Positions 9,931 through 18,483 of a stretch of DNA of 64,000 nt are shown here, one piece after another. The notes beneath the pieces were generated by a model. It was not told the DNA's origin. It made no database searches and was given only the letters and a program-made list of their open reading frames with translations. Position 1 is the stretch's first letter. Every line of letters starts with the position of its first letter. Made by a program: the position numbers and the translations under genes. This DNA comes from RPQJ01 sp963706755 (GTDB lineage Bacteria; Pseudomonadota; Gammaproteobacteria; Steroidobacterales; Steroidobacteraceae): assembly GCA_963706755.1 (NCBI GenBank), contig CAVPNH010000003.1, positions 62,001 through 126,000 on the forward strand. Reading direction: 5' to 3'.

Positions 9931-10646
9931 GCGCGCGCAGCTCCTCGCAGCTCGTCGCGCTCCCGGACCCGCGCAGCGGCCCCCGGCGCGGCCGCAGCCG
10001 GCTGCGATGTCTCGCTACGGCGCTCCGTCACGGTGTTCAGGAACTTGATCGTGGCCACCTCGAGGCTGTCCACGAGTTCCGTGGTCTTGGTCTCGAGGTA
10101 CATGTGGCACAGCAGCAGCGTGATCGCGAGACCGAGGCCGAGCGCGGTGTTGTTCATCGCGACCGAGATGCTGGCCGCGAGCAGCGAAGCCTTCTCGGAC
10201 GGATTGACGCTCGCCACTGCGGCAAAGGCGTTGATCAGGCCGGTCACCGTGCCGAGCAGGCCCATCAGCATGCCGATGTTGGCGAGCGTGGCGAGGTAGT
10301 GCGTCCGCTTCTCGAGGCGCGGAATCACCTCGATCAGGCTCTCCTCCATCGCCTTCTCGATGTCCTCGCGCCGGCGCGCGGTCGAGATGCGCGACATGCC
10401 GTAGCGCATGATGGTTGAGAGCGCCGAGTCGGTGTTGTCCGCCACTTCCATGGCCTTGCGGAAGTTGCCGGCCTGGATGAGCGGCGCCAGTTCCGCCCAG
10501 AGCCGGCGGTTGTTGCTGGAGACCCGGTTCAGGTAGATGAACCGCTCGATGGCGACGGCGAGGCCGATCGCGAACACGGCCGCGATGGGGTACAGGAACA
10601 CCCCGCCCTGCTTGAAGAAGTTGACGATCATGTCGATGGCGTTCAT
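9927..10646 (-). CDS. MotA/TolQ/ExbB-family proton channel protein
   Basis: 239 residues with the three-helix layout of ExbB/TolQ: an N-terminal helix (GGVFLYPIAAVFAIGLAVAI, about 14-33), a long cytoplasmic loop with RREDIEKAMEESLIEVIPRL, then two closely spaced helices including NIGMLMGLLGTVTGLINAFA and MNNTALGLGLAITLLLCHMY. These form the pentameric proton channel with ExbD and drive a TonB-like partner. Four-base overlaps tie it to its neighbours. Confidence 0.92.
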   Translation of the reverse strand: MNAIDMIVNFFKQGGVFLYPIAAVFAIGLAVAIERFIYLNRVSSNNRRLWAELAPLIQAGNFRKAMEVADNTDSALSTIMRYGMSRISTARRREDIEKAMEESLIEVIPRLEKRTHYLATLANIGMLMGLLGTVTGLINAFAAVASVNPSEKASLLAASISVAMNNTALGLGLAITLLLCHMYLETKTTELVDSLEVATIKFLNTVTERRSETSQPAAAAPGAAARVRERDELRGAARA

Positions 10647-11035
10647 GGCTGGATGGCTCCGGGGGTAGGACTGGACTGCTTGGAAAGGATGGGTGAACTT
10701 TGCGACGTCAGGTCGCGGAAATATGTGACTTCGCGCTCGAATTCGGCGCGATCCACGGGCGCGAGGACTTCCTCGATCAGGCTGCCCATGGGCCGGTCCG
10801 GGCCGCCGGGCGGTTCGGCCACCTTCCAGGGAACGATGCTCATCACCTTGGGCAGTTCACGGTTGCCGGTGATGGCGGTCGGGTCGAGCTGCAGCCGGTC
10901 GAGCGCCCGATGGTCCGGGCCCGCGACCGCGACCTTCGCGGGTGCCGGGTGCTTCGCTGCCGGCGGCTCCGTTGCGTAGGCCCCGAGCGGCACGGTGAGT
11001 GCGATGGCGAGCAGGGCTGGCAGGTGGTGTCTCAT
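10643..11035 (-). CDS. Small exported protein of the Ton-like operon, function unknown
   Basis: 130 residues with a cleavable signal peptide (MRHHLPALLAIALTVPLGAYA), then a low-complexity Pro/Lys/Ala stretch and a region with PTAITGNRELPKVMSIVPW and EEVLAPVDRAEFEREVTYFR. No known domain is visible. It is joined to the TPR gene and to ExbB by ATGA overlaps, so it is likely a periplasmic part of the same machine. Confidence 0.75.
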   Translation of the reverse strand: MRHHLPALLAIALTVPLGAYATEPPAAKHPAPAKVAVAGPDHRALDRLQLDPTAITGNRELPKVMSIVPWKVAEPPGGPDRPMGSLIEEVLAPVDRAEFEREVTYFRDLTSQSSPILSKQSSPTPGAIQP

Positions 11036-14000
11036 GGTTGCGCCTCCGCCGTGCGGGAAACCTGGCCGAGCCTCGTGCGCAGCTCGACGAGCCAGGGGCC
11101 GGTGTCGGGATCGGCTCCGCCGGTCAGCAGCTGGTACTGCTCGTAGTGCCGCAGCGCGGCTGCCGGGTCGCCGAGGTAGAGATCGAGCAGCACGCCCAGG
11201 TTGCGCTCCGGCGTCGGATAGGCCGGCGCCAGGGCCACGGCCCGCTCGTAGGAGGCGCGCGCCTCCACGAAGCGCCCCAGTCGTCGGTTCGCGACGCCCT
11301 GCATGTTGAGCGCGACCGCATTCGTGGGGTCGATCGCAAGCGCCGCCTCGATCTGCGTCGCCGCGCCGGCTGCGTCGTGCGCGTCGAGGGCGGCGCGCGC
11401 CGCGGCCAGCGACTGGACGACCTCAGGAGGAGTCGCCGGCGCCCCGTCCGGCGCGTCCAGGAGTTCCTTCCGGTCGTAGCGCGCGGGCTTCATCTCGGCG
11501 AGCGCGTCGTAGCTGCGCCGCACCCACTGGTCGTAGATTCCCTCGGCCGCGCGACGCGCATTCGTCTCGTGGATGCCGATGGCCTTCTCCTCGAACGGAT
11601 AGGCCTGCTCCTCGAGCAGCAGGTCGTACTGCTCCAGCTCCTCCGCGTTCAGCCCGCCCGGGCGGTCGGAGGCGAGCAGCGCGCTGCCCAGGTCGCGGTA
11701 GAGATCGGCCATCGAGTAGCTGACGGCCGTCGTGAACTCGGCGATGCCGTAGGCAGCGACGCGGGAATAGGCGGACAGCGCGGCTTCCATGGCTGCCTTC
11801 TTCCTGGCAAGCGAGCGATCGAGCGGAATCACGAGCCTCACGGCCCGCGCAGCCGTATCGAGCGGCCGCGCCAGCTCGAGAGATGCCTGTGCGGCGAGGA
11901 AACGCGTGCGCTCCGACCGGGCCGTGCCGGCTGTGGCATCCGCCGCGACCAGCGCCTCGAGCCAATGCTCACGCGCGACGCCATCGCCGGCGGCCGCGGC
12001 CAGTTCCGCAAGCTCGTGTCGCGCCTCGATCGCGACGTCCGCAGGCAACGGGAATCGCTGGACGTAGTCCGCATAGACACGGCGGGCCGACGGCGCGTCG
12101 TCCGCGTCCGCATAGAGTTCGGCGGCCTGCCACAGGGCGGTACGGCGCACCTCCGCGTCTTCCGCCTCGCGAGCGGCCACTCGCTCGAGTTCGACCGCCG
12201 CATCATGCTTGCGCCCGGCCTCGAGGTAGGCGACCGCGAGCTTGCGTGTTACGTCGGGCTGCAATTCGTGCTGCGGATGCGCGGACCTGAAGCGCTCGAG
12301 GACTTCGGCGGCGGCCGCCCACTGCTGCGAAGACATGAGCAGGGCCGCAGCGTCGTACTCCGCCTTTGCGCTCGCGGCAGACGCCGGGGCGACTGCAGCC
12401 ACGCGCAGGTATTCCTGCACGGCGCCATTTACGTCGCCGGCCGCCTGCTTCGCCTCGGCCTGCCGGTAGACGGAAGCCGCCAGTCGATCCGTGACTTCGG
12501 TCGTCTCCGGATCGCCGGATGGCAGGCGCGCCGCAAGTTCCGTGTAGGCCCTCTCGGCGTCCGCGTACCGGCCCTCGTCGAAGTAAGTGTGTGCGAGCAC
12601 GGTCCACGCGACCCGCTGCTGGCTTGCATCGGCCCGGGCACCGAGCGCGAGGACCTGCTGGGCCACGGCCTCGGCACGTGTGCGATCGCCCGAATCGAAC
12701 AGTGTCCGGGTCGTACGTGTCAGCACGGCCGGTGTTTCCGGGTGCTGCGGAAACGTGTCGGCGAATCGCAGCGCGGAATCGATGGCGCGTGCCTGCAGCG
12801 CGGCGCGCTGTGCCTCGGGCGCCTGCGCCCCGGCCTTGTCGTAGGCGACGAGCGCCGCGTATCCGGCGCGTGGTGCCTCCGGGCTCGACGCGTAGGAATA
12901 CGCGGCGCGCTCGTATTCGGCTGCGGCTTCCTCGTAGCGTGCGCCGTCGAACAGCAGGTCCGCGAGCAGCAATCGGGTTGCGGGGGCCTGCGGCGAGGCG
13001 TCGAATCCGTCGAGGTAGTCGCGGTACCAGCGCACCGCGATGTCGCGGTCGCCGGCGGAGCCCTTCTGCGCAAGCGCATGGTGGTATCGCGCCAGGTCGA
13101 GCAGGTCGGCCTGGACGGCGGCGCTCACCGCAGGATCGATGTCGGGGGCGCGCGTGCGCCAGTATTCGCTGTGCGGGCCGTACTGCTCGACCAGCTGGCG
13201 CTTGCCGTCCAGCACCAGGGTCGTGAAGCCGCCCTTCGCGTACGCGTCGGTGGCCCGCACGATCATGAGCGGAGCCTCTGGATCCAGCGGTCGTCGCGAC
13301 GCAAAGGCCCGATAGGCCTCGGCACCGTCCTGGAAGCGTTCCTTCTCGACGTACAGGTCGCCGAGCGCCCCGTACAGGCGCGCCTCGTACGGCGCGGGGC
13401 CGTGCTCGTCCAGCGCGGCCCGCAGGGACTGCGACCCTTCGCCTGCGGCGAACGTGATGGCCAGCGCCCGCAGTGCGTCCGCACTGAGCTCGTGCTGCGC
13501 GCGCGACAGGTCGGACGCCGCCCGAACGCGTCCCGCGTCGACCAGCACGTTGTCCAGCAGCAGCAGGAACGCCGCATTGCTTTCGGCGTCGCGCGACTGC
13601 TTGAACAGCGACCAGCCGCGCTTGTAGACCGCCTGCTCGTAGAACGCGGACCTCGGCCCCTGCGCCTGGACCGAGGCATAGGCGCGCTCGGCGTCCGCAT
13701 AGCGCTGCTCGCTGAAGAAAGCCTCGCCGCGCCTGAACTGCGCTTCGTCGAAATGAGCGCTTCGAGGATAGCCCTCGACCAGCCGGTCGAGCACGGCCAG
13801 CGCCTGGTTCGTTTCCCCGAGGCTCTCGTAGGCACGCGCGAGCTGGTAGAGCACGGCATCCGTCCCGGCCGCGTCCGGCTGCTCGGTCAGCAGCTGCTGG
13901 TAGGCCGCGATGGATTCGCGGGTCGCAGTCGTCGCAGCCTCCGACGTCGCGCCGTCCTGGGCCCGGAGAGTCTCGGCCTCCGCAAGACGCAGGTCACCGA

Positions 14001-14235
14001 GCCGTCGCAGCGCCTGCGCGCGCATGCCGGGATCGGCACCGGGGATGCGCAGGAAGTCCTCGTAACTGCGGGCCGCCTGCCCCGCCTCCGCCTCGACGGC
14101 CTCGTCACGGTGTATGGGCGCGCTGCGCTTCGCGAGGTCGCCGAGCGTGGCCGGCTCCTGCGACTTGCGGGCGGCGTCCGCCGGCGCCGACGACACCAGA
14201 CAGGCGAGCACGGCGACTGCAATGCGCGCGCTCAC
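11032..14235 (-). CDS. Large exported tetratricopeptide-repeat protein
   Basis: 1067 residues with an N-terminal signal peptide (MSARIAVAVLACLVSSAPADA). Almost all the rest is helical TPR/Sel1-like repeats, for example GETNQALAVLDRLVEGYPRS, EQRYADAERAYASVQAQGPR, DEGRYADAERAYTELAARLP and, near the C terminus, GRFVEARASYERAVALAPAY. It is therefore a periplasmic scaffold for protein contacts. The GTG start overlaps the upstream stop (GTGA) and its stop overlaps the next ATG. A very long reading frame on the opposite strand is only its high-G+C mirror. Comparable exported TPR proteins occur beside ExbB/ExbD/AgmX clusters in other gammaproteobacteria. Confidence 0.88.
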   Translation of the reverse strand: MSARIAVAVLACLVSSAPADAARKSQEPATLGDLAKRSAPIHRDEAVEAEAGQAARSYEDFLRIPGADPGMRAQALRRLGDLRLAEAETLRAQDGATSEAATTATRESIAAYQQLLTEQPDAAGTDAVLYQLARAYESLGETNQALAVLDRLVEGYPRSAHFDEAQFRRGEAFFSEQRYADAERAYASVQAQGPRSAFYEQAVYKRGWSLFKQSRDAESNAAFLLLLDNVLVDAGRVRAASDLSRAQHELSADALRALAITFAAGEGSQSLRAALDEHGPAPYEARLYGALGDLYVEKERFQDGAEAYRAFASRRPLDPEAPLMIVRATDAYAKGGFTTLVLDGKRQLVEQYGPHSEYWRTRAPDIDPAVSAAVQADLLDLARYHHALAQKGSAGDRDIAVRWYRDYLDGFDASPQAPATRLLLADLLFDGARYEEAAAEYERAAYSYASSPEAPRAGYAALVAYDKAGAQAPEAQRAALQARAIDSALRFADTFPQHPETPAVLTRTTRTLFDSGDRTRAEAVAQQVLALGARADASQQRVAWTVLAHTYFDEGRYADAERAYTELAARLPSGDPETTEVTDRLAASVYRQAEAKQAAGDVNGAVQEYLRVAAVAPASAASAKAEYDAAALLMSSQQWAAAAEVLERFRSAHPQHELQPDVTRKLAVAYLEAGRKHDAAVELERVAAREAEDAEVRRTALWQAAELYADADDAPSARRVYADYVQRFPLPADVAIEARHELAELAAAAGDGVAREHWLEALVAADATAGTARSERTRFLAAQASLELARPLDTAARAVRLVIPLDRSLARKKAAMEAALSAYSRVAAYGIAEFTTAVSYSMADLYRDLGSALLASDRPGGLNAEELEQYDLLLEEQAYPFEEKAIGIHETNARRAAEGIYDQWVRRSYDALAEMKPARYDRKELLDAPDGAPATPPEVVQSLAAARAALDAHDAAGAATQIEAALAIDPTNAVALNMQGVANRRLGRFVEARASYERAVALAPAYPTPERNLGVLLDLYLGDPAAALRHYEQYQLLTGGADPDTGPWLVELRTRLGQVSRTAEAQP

Positions 14236-16121
14236 TGCCGCACCCCGGCCGTGGCCCCGTCGTAGATCGCGGCGAGCGCGAACTGCGCCTGCGTCGCATA
14301 GCTCGCGAGGCGACGCTTCTGTGCCTCGAGTTCATGCACGGCGACGTCCGCGAGCACGCGCTCCTGGGCGGCGCGCGCCGCGTCGATGCGCGGGCCGATC
14401 CGGTCTACGCGCACGGCGGCTTCACTCACGCGCGCAGCGAACGCGGCCGTATCGCGCGGGGCTGTTCCCCCGGCGATCCCGACCCGCTGCACGCGGTTGC
14501 GAGCCTCGGCCAGCAACTTGCCGGTCTCGCGCAGGTCCACCTGCACGCGGCGCAGCCGGGCCTTGTACGCCTCGTCCATCTGCCACAGCAGCGCGCCTTG
14601 CAGGACACGCGCACGCTCTGCCAGCGCATCGCGCCGCGGGCCGGCCGGCAGCGCGTCGATCCGGGCCTGCACCTCGCCGAGCGTGCGCCACTCGCGCCCC
14701 TCCAGGTCCGTCGCGAGACCCGCAACGTCCCGGCTGGACACGATGGCCGCCACCCGCTGCTCCAGCGCCACCTGCCGGCTGCCCAGGCCGTCGAGATCGG
14801 CGCCTTCCAGCGTCGCGATCCGGCGTGGCTCCCGCTCCATGGACGCCTGCTCGCGTGTCGCGACCATCTCGTCGAAGGCGGACAGCGACTCGCGCCAGCC
14901 GGCCAGGTTGCGCTGCATGATGCGCAGGTCGCGGTAGTTCTTGAGTCCTTCCTGGAATTCGTGCGACGCGAGCAGGTGATAGAGGTAGCGGGTCTGGGGA
15001 GCGTCCGGGAGCTTCTGCAACTGCCAGAACCAGCCGACCACGTCGCTGGCCGGAGCTGCGGCCAGGACCGAATCCAGGAACCCGCCGGCGCGAATCGCCG
15101 CGATCGATTCGTCGATGCGCCGGCTTTCGTCCGCGTAGGCCTTTACCGCGAACCGGTACTGCTGCGCCGCCTGCCCGTTCGACGCAAGCTGCGCGTAGGC
15201 ATACGGCACGGCGAGATAGGACTCCTGGACGGCCGAGTCCAGCAGCCGACGCTCGCGAAGTTCGAGCCACGGCACGAGCGCGCGGTCGGGATGCTGCGCA
15301 CCGGATTCGGCCCAGCCGAGTCCGAGCAATGCACGGCTGGTGAACGGGCCGTCCAGCCTGACGCGCGCGAGCGCGGCGGCAGCTGGCTCGGCCTCGCTGC
15401 TCTGGAGCATTGCGTAGCCAAGCGCAAGATTGGCCCGGTCACGCAGCGACCGCTCTTCGTCGGTGGTCGCCGGCATGGTGCCCACGACCTCGAGCCAGCG
15501 CCGGCCCTGCGCGGCGTCGCCGGACCGCACGAGGGCGACACCGAGGTTGAACTGCGCGAATGGCGCCCAGTCGTCGTCCGCGCCGGCGGCCTGCAGGGCC
15601 GATGCCGCCTCGGCATACCGGCCCTGGGCCATCAGCACGTTGGCGGACAGCAGTCGTCGCTCGGACTCGAGCGCCCCGGGCAATGGCGCGTGGATCTGCT
15701 GCAGGCTGTGCCAGGCCTCCTCGTAGTAGCCGCGCTGGTAGCCGATCCGCGCGAGGTAGAAGCGGGCCCGGTCGCTCACCGACTGCGGCACGGATCCGGC
15801 CAGCAGGCGGTTGAAGATGCGTGTCGCCTCGGCGTGCATGCCGAGCGAGAGATACAGTCCACCCGACAGCAGTTCCGCTTCCGCGTCGTGATGCGGCATG
15901 CGGCCCAGGTCGTGCGCTGCCTCAAGTCGCACGAGCGCGCCGAAGTAGTCGTCCTGGAAGAAATGGAACAGGACGTCCCCGTAATCGAGGTCTCGGACCT
16001 TGCCGGGCGGCGGCGAGTCGGCGTCCTTCGCGGCCGCACGCGCCCCGGTCGAGGCGCACGCGCACACCGCGAGGACTGCCACGGTCATCCAGCCGCGCCC
16101 GCGCCGGGAGATCGTCTTCAT
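14232..16121 (-). CDS. Exported helical-repeat protein with C-terminal coiled coil
   Basis: About 629 residues from the ATG at 16121 (MKTISRRGRGWMTVAVLAVC), which gives a signal peptide; an ATG at 16142 would add seven residues. The front half is TPR-like: HDAEAELLSGGLYLSLGMHA, EATRIFNRLLAGSVPQSVSD, QGRYAEAASALQAAGADDDW. The last 220 residues are rich in Leu, Ala, Arg and Glu and look like long coiled-coil helices (QVALEQRVAAIVSSRDVAGL, AQERVLADVAVHELEAQKRR). No known domain. It is coupled to the 1067-residue TPR gene by GTGA and probably forms a periplasmic complex with it. Confidence 0.8.
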   Translation of the reverse strand: MKTISRRGRGWMTVAVLAVCACASTGARAAAKDADSPPPGKVRDLDYGDVLFHFFQDDYFGALVRLEAAHDLGRMPHHDAEAELLSGGLYLSLGMHAEATRIFNRLLAGSVPQSVSDRARFYLARIGYQRGYYEEAWHSLQQIHAPLPGALESERRLLSANVLMAQGRYAEAASALQAAGADDDWAPFAQFNLGVALVRSGDAAQGRRWLEVVGTMPATTDEERSLRDRANLALGYAMLQSSEAEPAAAALARVRLDGPFTSRALLGLGWAESGAQHPDRALVPWLELRERRLLDSAVQESYLAVPYAYAQLASNGQAAQQYRFAVKAYADESRRIDESIAAIRAGGFLDSVLAAAPASDVVGWFWQLQKLPDAPQTRYLYHLLASHEFQEGLKNYRDLRIMQRNLAGWRESLSAFDEMVATREQASMEREPRRIATLEGADLDGLGSRQVALEQRVAAIVSSRDVAGLATDLEGREWRTLGEVQARIDALPAGPRRDALAERARVLQGALLWQMDEAYKARLRRVQVDLRETGKLLAEARNRVQRVGIAGGTAPRDTAAFAARVSEAAVRVDRIGPRIDAARAAQERVLADVAVHELEAQKRRLASYATQAQFALAAIYDGATAGVRQ

Positions 16122-16161
16122 GCTGTCTCGGGTTCGGCTCATTGATCGGCGGCGGAACCGC

Positions 16162-16728
16162 CTAGTCCCACTGGCGCACGACGAACTCCGGCTGCATCGC
16201 GGCCTCGCGATCGCTGATGCGGAGCTCGACATACTTGGCGCCGACCGTCTTCTCGAAAGACAAGGACGCACCACGGCGATAGTCGACGTCGTGGGGACCC
16301 TTGCCGGTGAAGAACGCCACCAGTTCGTGCTTGCCGGCCTTGAGGTTGCCGAGATACAGCTTCTGCACGCCGCCGCGGTGCAGGGCCTGCACCTCGCGCT
16401 CCGTGTACAGGTAGTTCGAGACCTCCTTGTCGTCGAGCTTGAGCGTCACCGAGTCCAGCTTGAAGAACTCGCCGACGTTGAGGGACAGGAACACGGCGAC
16501 CTGGGTGCTCGACGGATAGAGAATTTCCTCCTCGAGCTTGAACAGGTCGCGATTCAGGTCCAGGAGCTGCTTCTTCAGGTCCTGCACGTCCTGGTCGACG
16601 ACGCGCGTTTCCTGCGCCGGATCCTCGGCGCCGGCGCGACCCGTGACCAGGGTGCCTCCGGCGACGAGGAGCATGGTCGCCCACGCGAGCCATCGCGTGC
16701 GGCCGGATTCCGGGGGCTGTCGCATCAT
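16162..16728 (-). CDS. Exported beta-rich protein, function unknown
   Basis: 188 residues. It has a signal peptide (WLAWATMLLVAGGTLVTGRA, about 13-32), a short coiled-coil stretch (DVQDLKKQLLDLNRDLFKLE) and then a beta-rich domain with SSTQVAVFLSLNVGEFFKLD, VTLKLDDKEVSNYLYTEREV and AGKHELVAFFTGKGPHDVDY. The region resembles an immunoglobulin-like domain by its alternating pattern, but I do not recognise a family. ATGA overlap with the TlpA-like gene places it second in the riboswitch-controlled operon. Confidence 0.75.
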   Translation of the reverse strand: MMRQPPESGRTRWLAWATMLLVAGGTLVTGRAGAEDPAQETRVVDQDVQDLKKQLLDLNRDLFKLEEEILYPSSTQVAVFLSLNVGEFFKLDSVTLKLDDKEVSNYLYTEREVQALHRGGVQKLYLGNLKAGKHELVAFFTGKGPHDVDYRRGASLSFEKTVGAKYVELRISDREAAMQPEFVVRQWD

Positions 16729-17270
16729 TGGCCGATCTCCTCGAGCACACGGTTGAATTCAGTCTTCGGGGCCGGGGCAGACGCCCAGCTGCCACGCACG
16801 ATCCCGTCGCGGTCCACGACCAGCGTCAGCGGCAGGGTCTCGACGTCGTAGAGACGCCCGATCGCCTGGTGGGCATCGACCAGCGTGGGAAACTTGAGGC
16901 CAAGGGATTGCGCGATCGACGAGGCCCGGCCGGCGTCGCCGTCGAGGCTGACGCCGAGGACCACGGGCCGGCCCGCCTCCGGCCCCGCCGCGAAGGCGTT
17001 CAGCTCCGCGAGCACCGACGGGCACGATCCGCACCAACTGGCCCAGAAGGTCAGCACGACCACGTCGCCCCGGTATTCGGACAGTCGCAGGTTGCGGCCG
17101 TCCGTGGACTTGAGCACGAAGTCCGGCGCCGGCGACCCGCTGGAGAGCGTTGCCGACGAGGCCCGCGCAGCCAGCGAAAACGCCAGTGCCGCTGCGACTG
17201 CCGCCGCGAGGACGAGCGTCTGTATCAGCGCCATTACGCGGGCGCGCGCGAAGTAATTTCTGCCTCGCAT
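16725..17270 (-). CDS. TlpA/redoxin-family thiol-disulfide protein
   Basis: 181 residues. A hydrophobic N-terminal segment (ALIQTLVLAAAVAAALAFSL) exports it or anchors it in the membrane. The thioredoxin fold follows: PAPDFVLKSTDGRNLRLSEY, then the active site FWASWCGSCPSVLAEL near residue 77, a cis-Pro (ETLPLTLVVDRDG) and a C-terminal helix. It should handle disulfides in the periplasm. First gene of the nine-gene operon; its ATG lies directly after the c-di-GMP aptamer. A second in-frame ATG at 17234 (MALIQ...) is possible and would move the start 36 bases away from the aptamer. Confidence 0.88.
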   Translation of the reverse strand: MRGRNYFARARVMALIQTLVLAAAVAAALAFSLAARASSATLSSGSPAPDFVLKSTDGRNLRLSEYRGDVVVLTFWASWCGSCPSVLAELNAFAAGPEAGRPVVLGVSLDGDAGRASSIAQSLGLKFPTLVDAHQAIGRLYDVETLPLTLVVDRDGIVRGSWASAPAPKTEFNRVLEEIGQ

Positions 17271-17272
17271 CC

Positions 17273-17350
17273 TGGCAACCCCGCTGTCATGGGTGAGACC
17301 CGAAGACCGGAAGCTTTGCGTCCCCGCCTTTCAGCGGGTTTGCCCTTTTC
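17273..17350 (-). ncRNA. Cyclic di-GMP-I (GEMM-I) riboswitch aptamer
   Basis: The minus strand reads, in order: AAAAGGGCAAACC, a stem CCGC/GGCGG closed by a UGAAA loop, GGGACGCAAAGC, CCGG, a variable hairpin, then AUGACAGCGGGGUUGCC. These are the hallmarks of the GEMM-I class: the G of GGGCAAACC and the C of AGCGGGGUU that pair with the two guanines of c-di-GMP, the A of GACGCAAAGC that stacks between them, and the GAAA-type loop for the tertiary contact. It lies between a promoter and the first ATG of the Ton-like operon. The aptamer's last helix ends three bases before that ATG, which suggests control of translation initiation. Confidence 0.88.
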
Positions 17351-17360
17351 AGTCGAGTGA

Positions 17361-17390
17361 ATCGTTGTCTGGCGCGCGCCGCCCTGTCAA
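17361..17390 (-). promoter_or_regulatory. Sigma70-type promoter of the riboswitch operon
   Basis: A perfect -35 TTGACA (17385-17390) is followed after 18 bases by AACGAT (17361-17366) as a weak -10. Predicted transcription would begin near 17354, just before the first base of the c-di-GMP aptamer, as expected for a riboswitch leader. Confidence 0.6.
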
Positions 17391-17448
17391 TTCGCGGGGC
17401 GTTCGGCAGCTCCCAGGCGGCACTGCGTCACAAAACGCCCGCCGGCGC

Positions 17449-18411
17449 CTAGCTGCGGGGCTCGAGTCCCGGCGAGTAGAAGATCTGGCCCTCGTTGTCG
17501 ACGATGACCGCCTCGACGCCTCCGACGCGCCGCACGTAGTCCATGCCGCGCTCGACCCCGAGTATGAACACGGGCTTCGTGAGACCGTCCGTGTGCGTCG
17601 CCGTCGGGCCGATGACGGTGACGCTGCGCACGGCCGCCGGAGACTTGCCCGTGCCCGGCACGAGGATGTGGTGGTGCCTGACACCGTCGTGCTCGAAGTA
17701 GCGCTCGTAGTCGCCAGAGGTCGAGATCGCCTCGTCCTCGAGCGGAATGCGCGTGACCACGACGCCGTCGCGGCGCGGGTCGCGGATGCCCACGATCCAG
17801 GGCTTGCCCAGCCGGTCGCCGAGCAGTCGCGTGTCCCCGCCTGCATTGACCATCGCGTGCTCGATGCCGAGCGCGCGCAGGATCTCGACACCACGATCGA
17901 CCGCCCAGCCCTTGGCGAAACCACCCAGGTCGATGCGCATGCCGGGCTTCAGGAAGCGGATGGTGCGCGCCTCGCGGTCGAGCCGCAGTTGCCGATAGTC
18001 GACCGACGGCAGCGCGGCCGCGATCTGGTCGTCGGTCGGATGAAGCTGCGCGCGGTAGTCGTAGAGGTAGCCGACGCTGGCGTAGGTGACGTCGAAGATG
18101 CCGTCGCTGAGGCGCGAGTATTCCAGCGACTTCTCCACCACGTCGATGATGTCGGCATCGACCTGCACCGGCCGTTCGTACGCGTGCGCGTTGACCTGCG
18201 AGAGCTGGCTCCCGGGCTTGTAGGTGCTCATGAGCTCGTCCGTGCGGTGCATGTCCGCCATGACCGCGTCGATGCCGCGCTCCGCCAGCTTCGGATCCGT
18301 CGCCCAGAGCTGCACGGCGACCCGCGTGCCCATGATTGCTTCCTCGCGCTCATGCCACGCACCGCGCGCCCCGGGCGGCGCCGGGGACGCGGGAAACACG
18401 GGCCTGGTCAT
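17449..18411 (-). CDS. apbE: FAD:protein FMN transferase ApbE
   Basis: Attaches FMN covalently to Thr/Ser of exported redox proteins. 320 residues from the ATG at 18411. Family motifs are EEAIMGTRVAVQLWAT (near 32), DELMSTYKPGSQLSQVNAHA (the short Ser-rich FAD-binding stretch), MRIDLGGFAKGWAVDRGVEI, HAMVNAGGDTRLLG, AISTSGDYERYF and the Mg-binding GPTATHTDGLTKPVFILG. No clear signal peptide or lipobox is visible, so its location is uncertain. It lies about 11.7 kb from the DUF3570/DUF4266/TlpA genes with which ApbE is often associated. Confidence 0.94.
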   Translation of the reverse strand: MTRPVFPASPAPPGARGAWHEREEAIMGTRVAVQLWATDPKLAERGIDAVMADMHRTDELMSTYKPGSQLSQVNAHAYERPVQVDADIIDVVEKSLEYSRLSDGIFDVTYASVGYLYDYRAQLHPTDDQIAAALPSVDYRQLRLDREARTIRFLKPGMRIDLGGFAKGWAVDRGVEILRALGIEHAMVNAGGDTRLLGDRLGKPWIVGIRDPRRDGVVVTRIPLEDEAISTSGDYERYFEHDGVRHHHILVPGTGKSPAAVRSVTVIGPTATHTDGLTKPVFILGVERGMDYVRRVGGVEAVIVDNEGQIFYSPGLEPRS

Positions 18412-18483
18412 CGAAGGCTTACCTCGCAAGCGAAAGGGTGCGTGCGCAGAGCCTACTGGCCGGGCTTGCCGATCTCAATGCGT

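Noticed and set aside
10999..14265. A 1088-codon open frame on the plus strand opposite the TPR gene
   Set aside because: It mirrors the real gene in very G+C-rich DNA, its translation is Arg/Gly/Val-rich with no domains, and the minus-strand gene has signal peptide, repeats and coupled starts.
18411..18475. On the plus strand, a stretch with GCGAAAGG, GCGCAGAGCC and CGGGCTTGCC that recalls a second c-di-GMP-I riboswitch
   Set aside because: Spacing of the parts is wrong, the key GGGCAAACC and AGCNGGGUU bases are absent, and there is no plus-strand gene downstream. It is only the leader of apbE read on the opposite strand.
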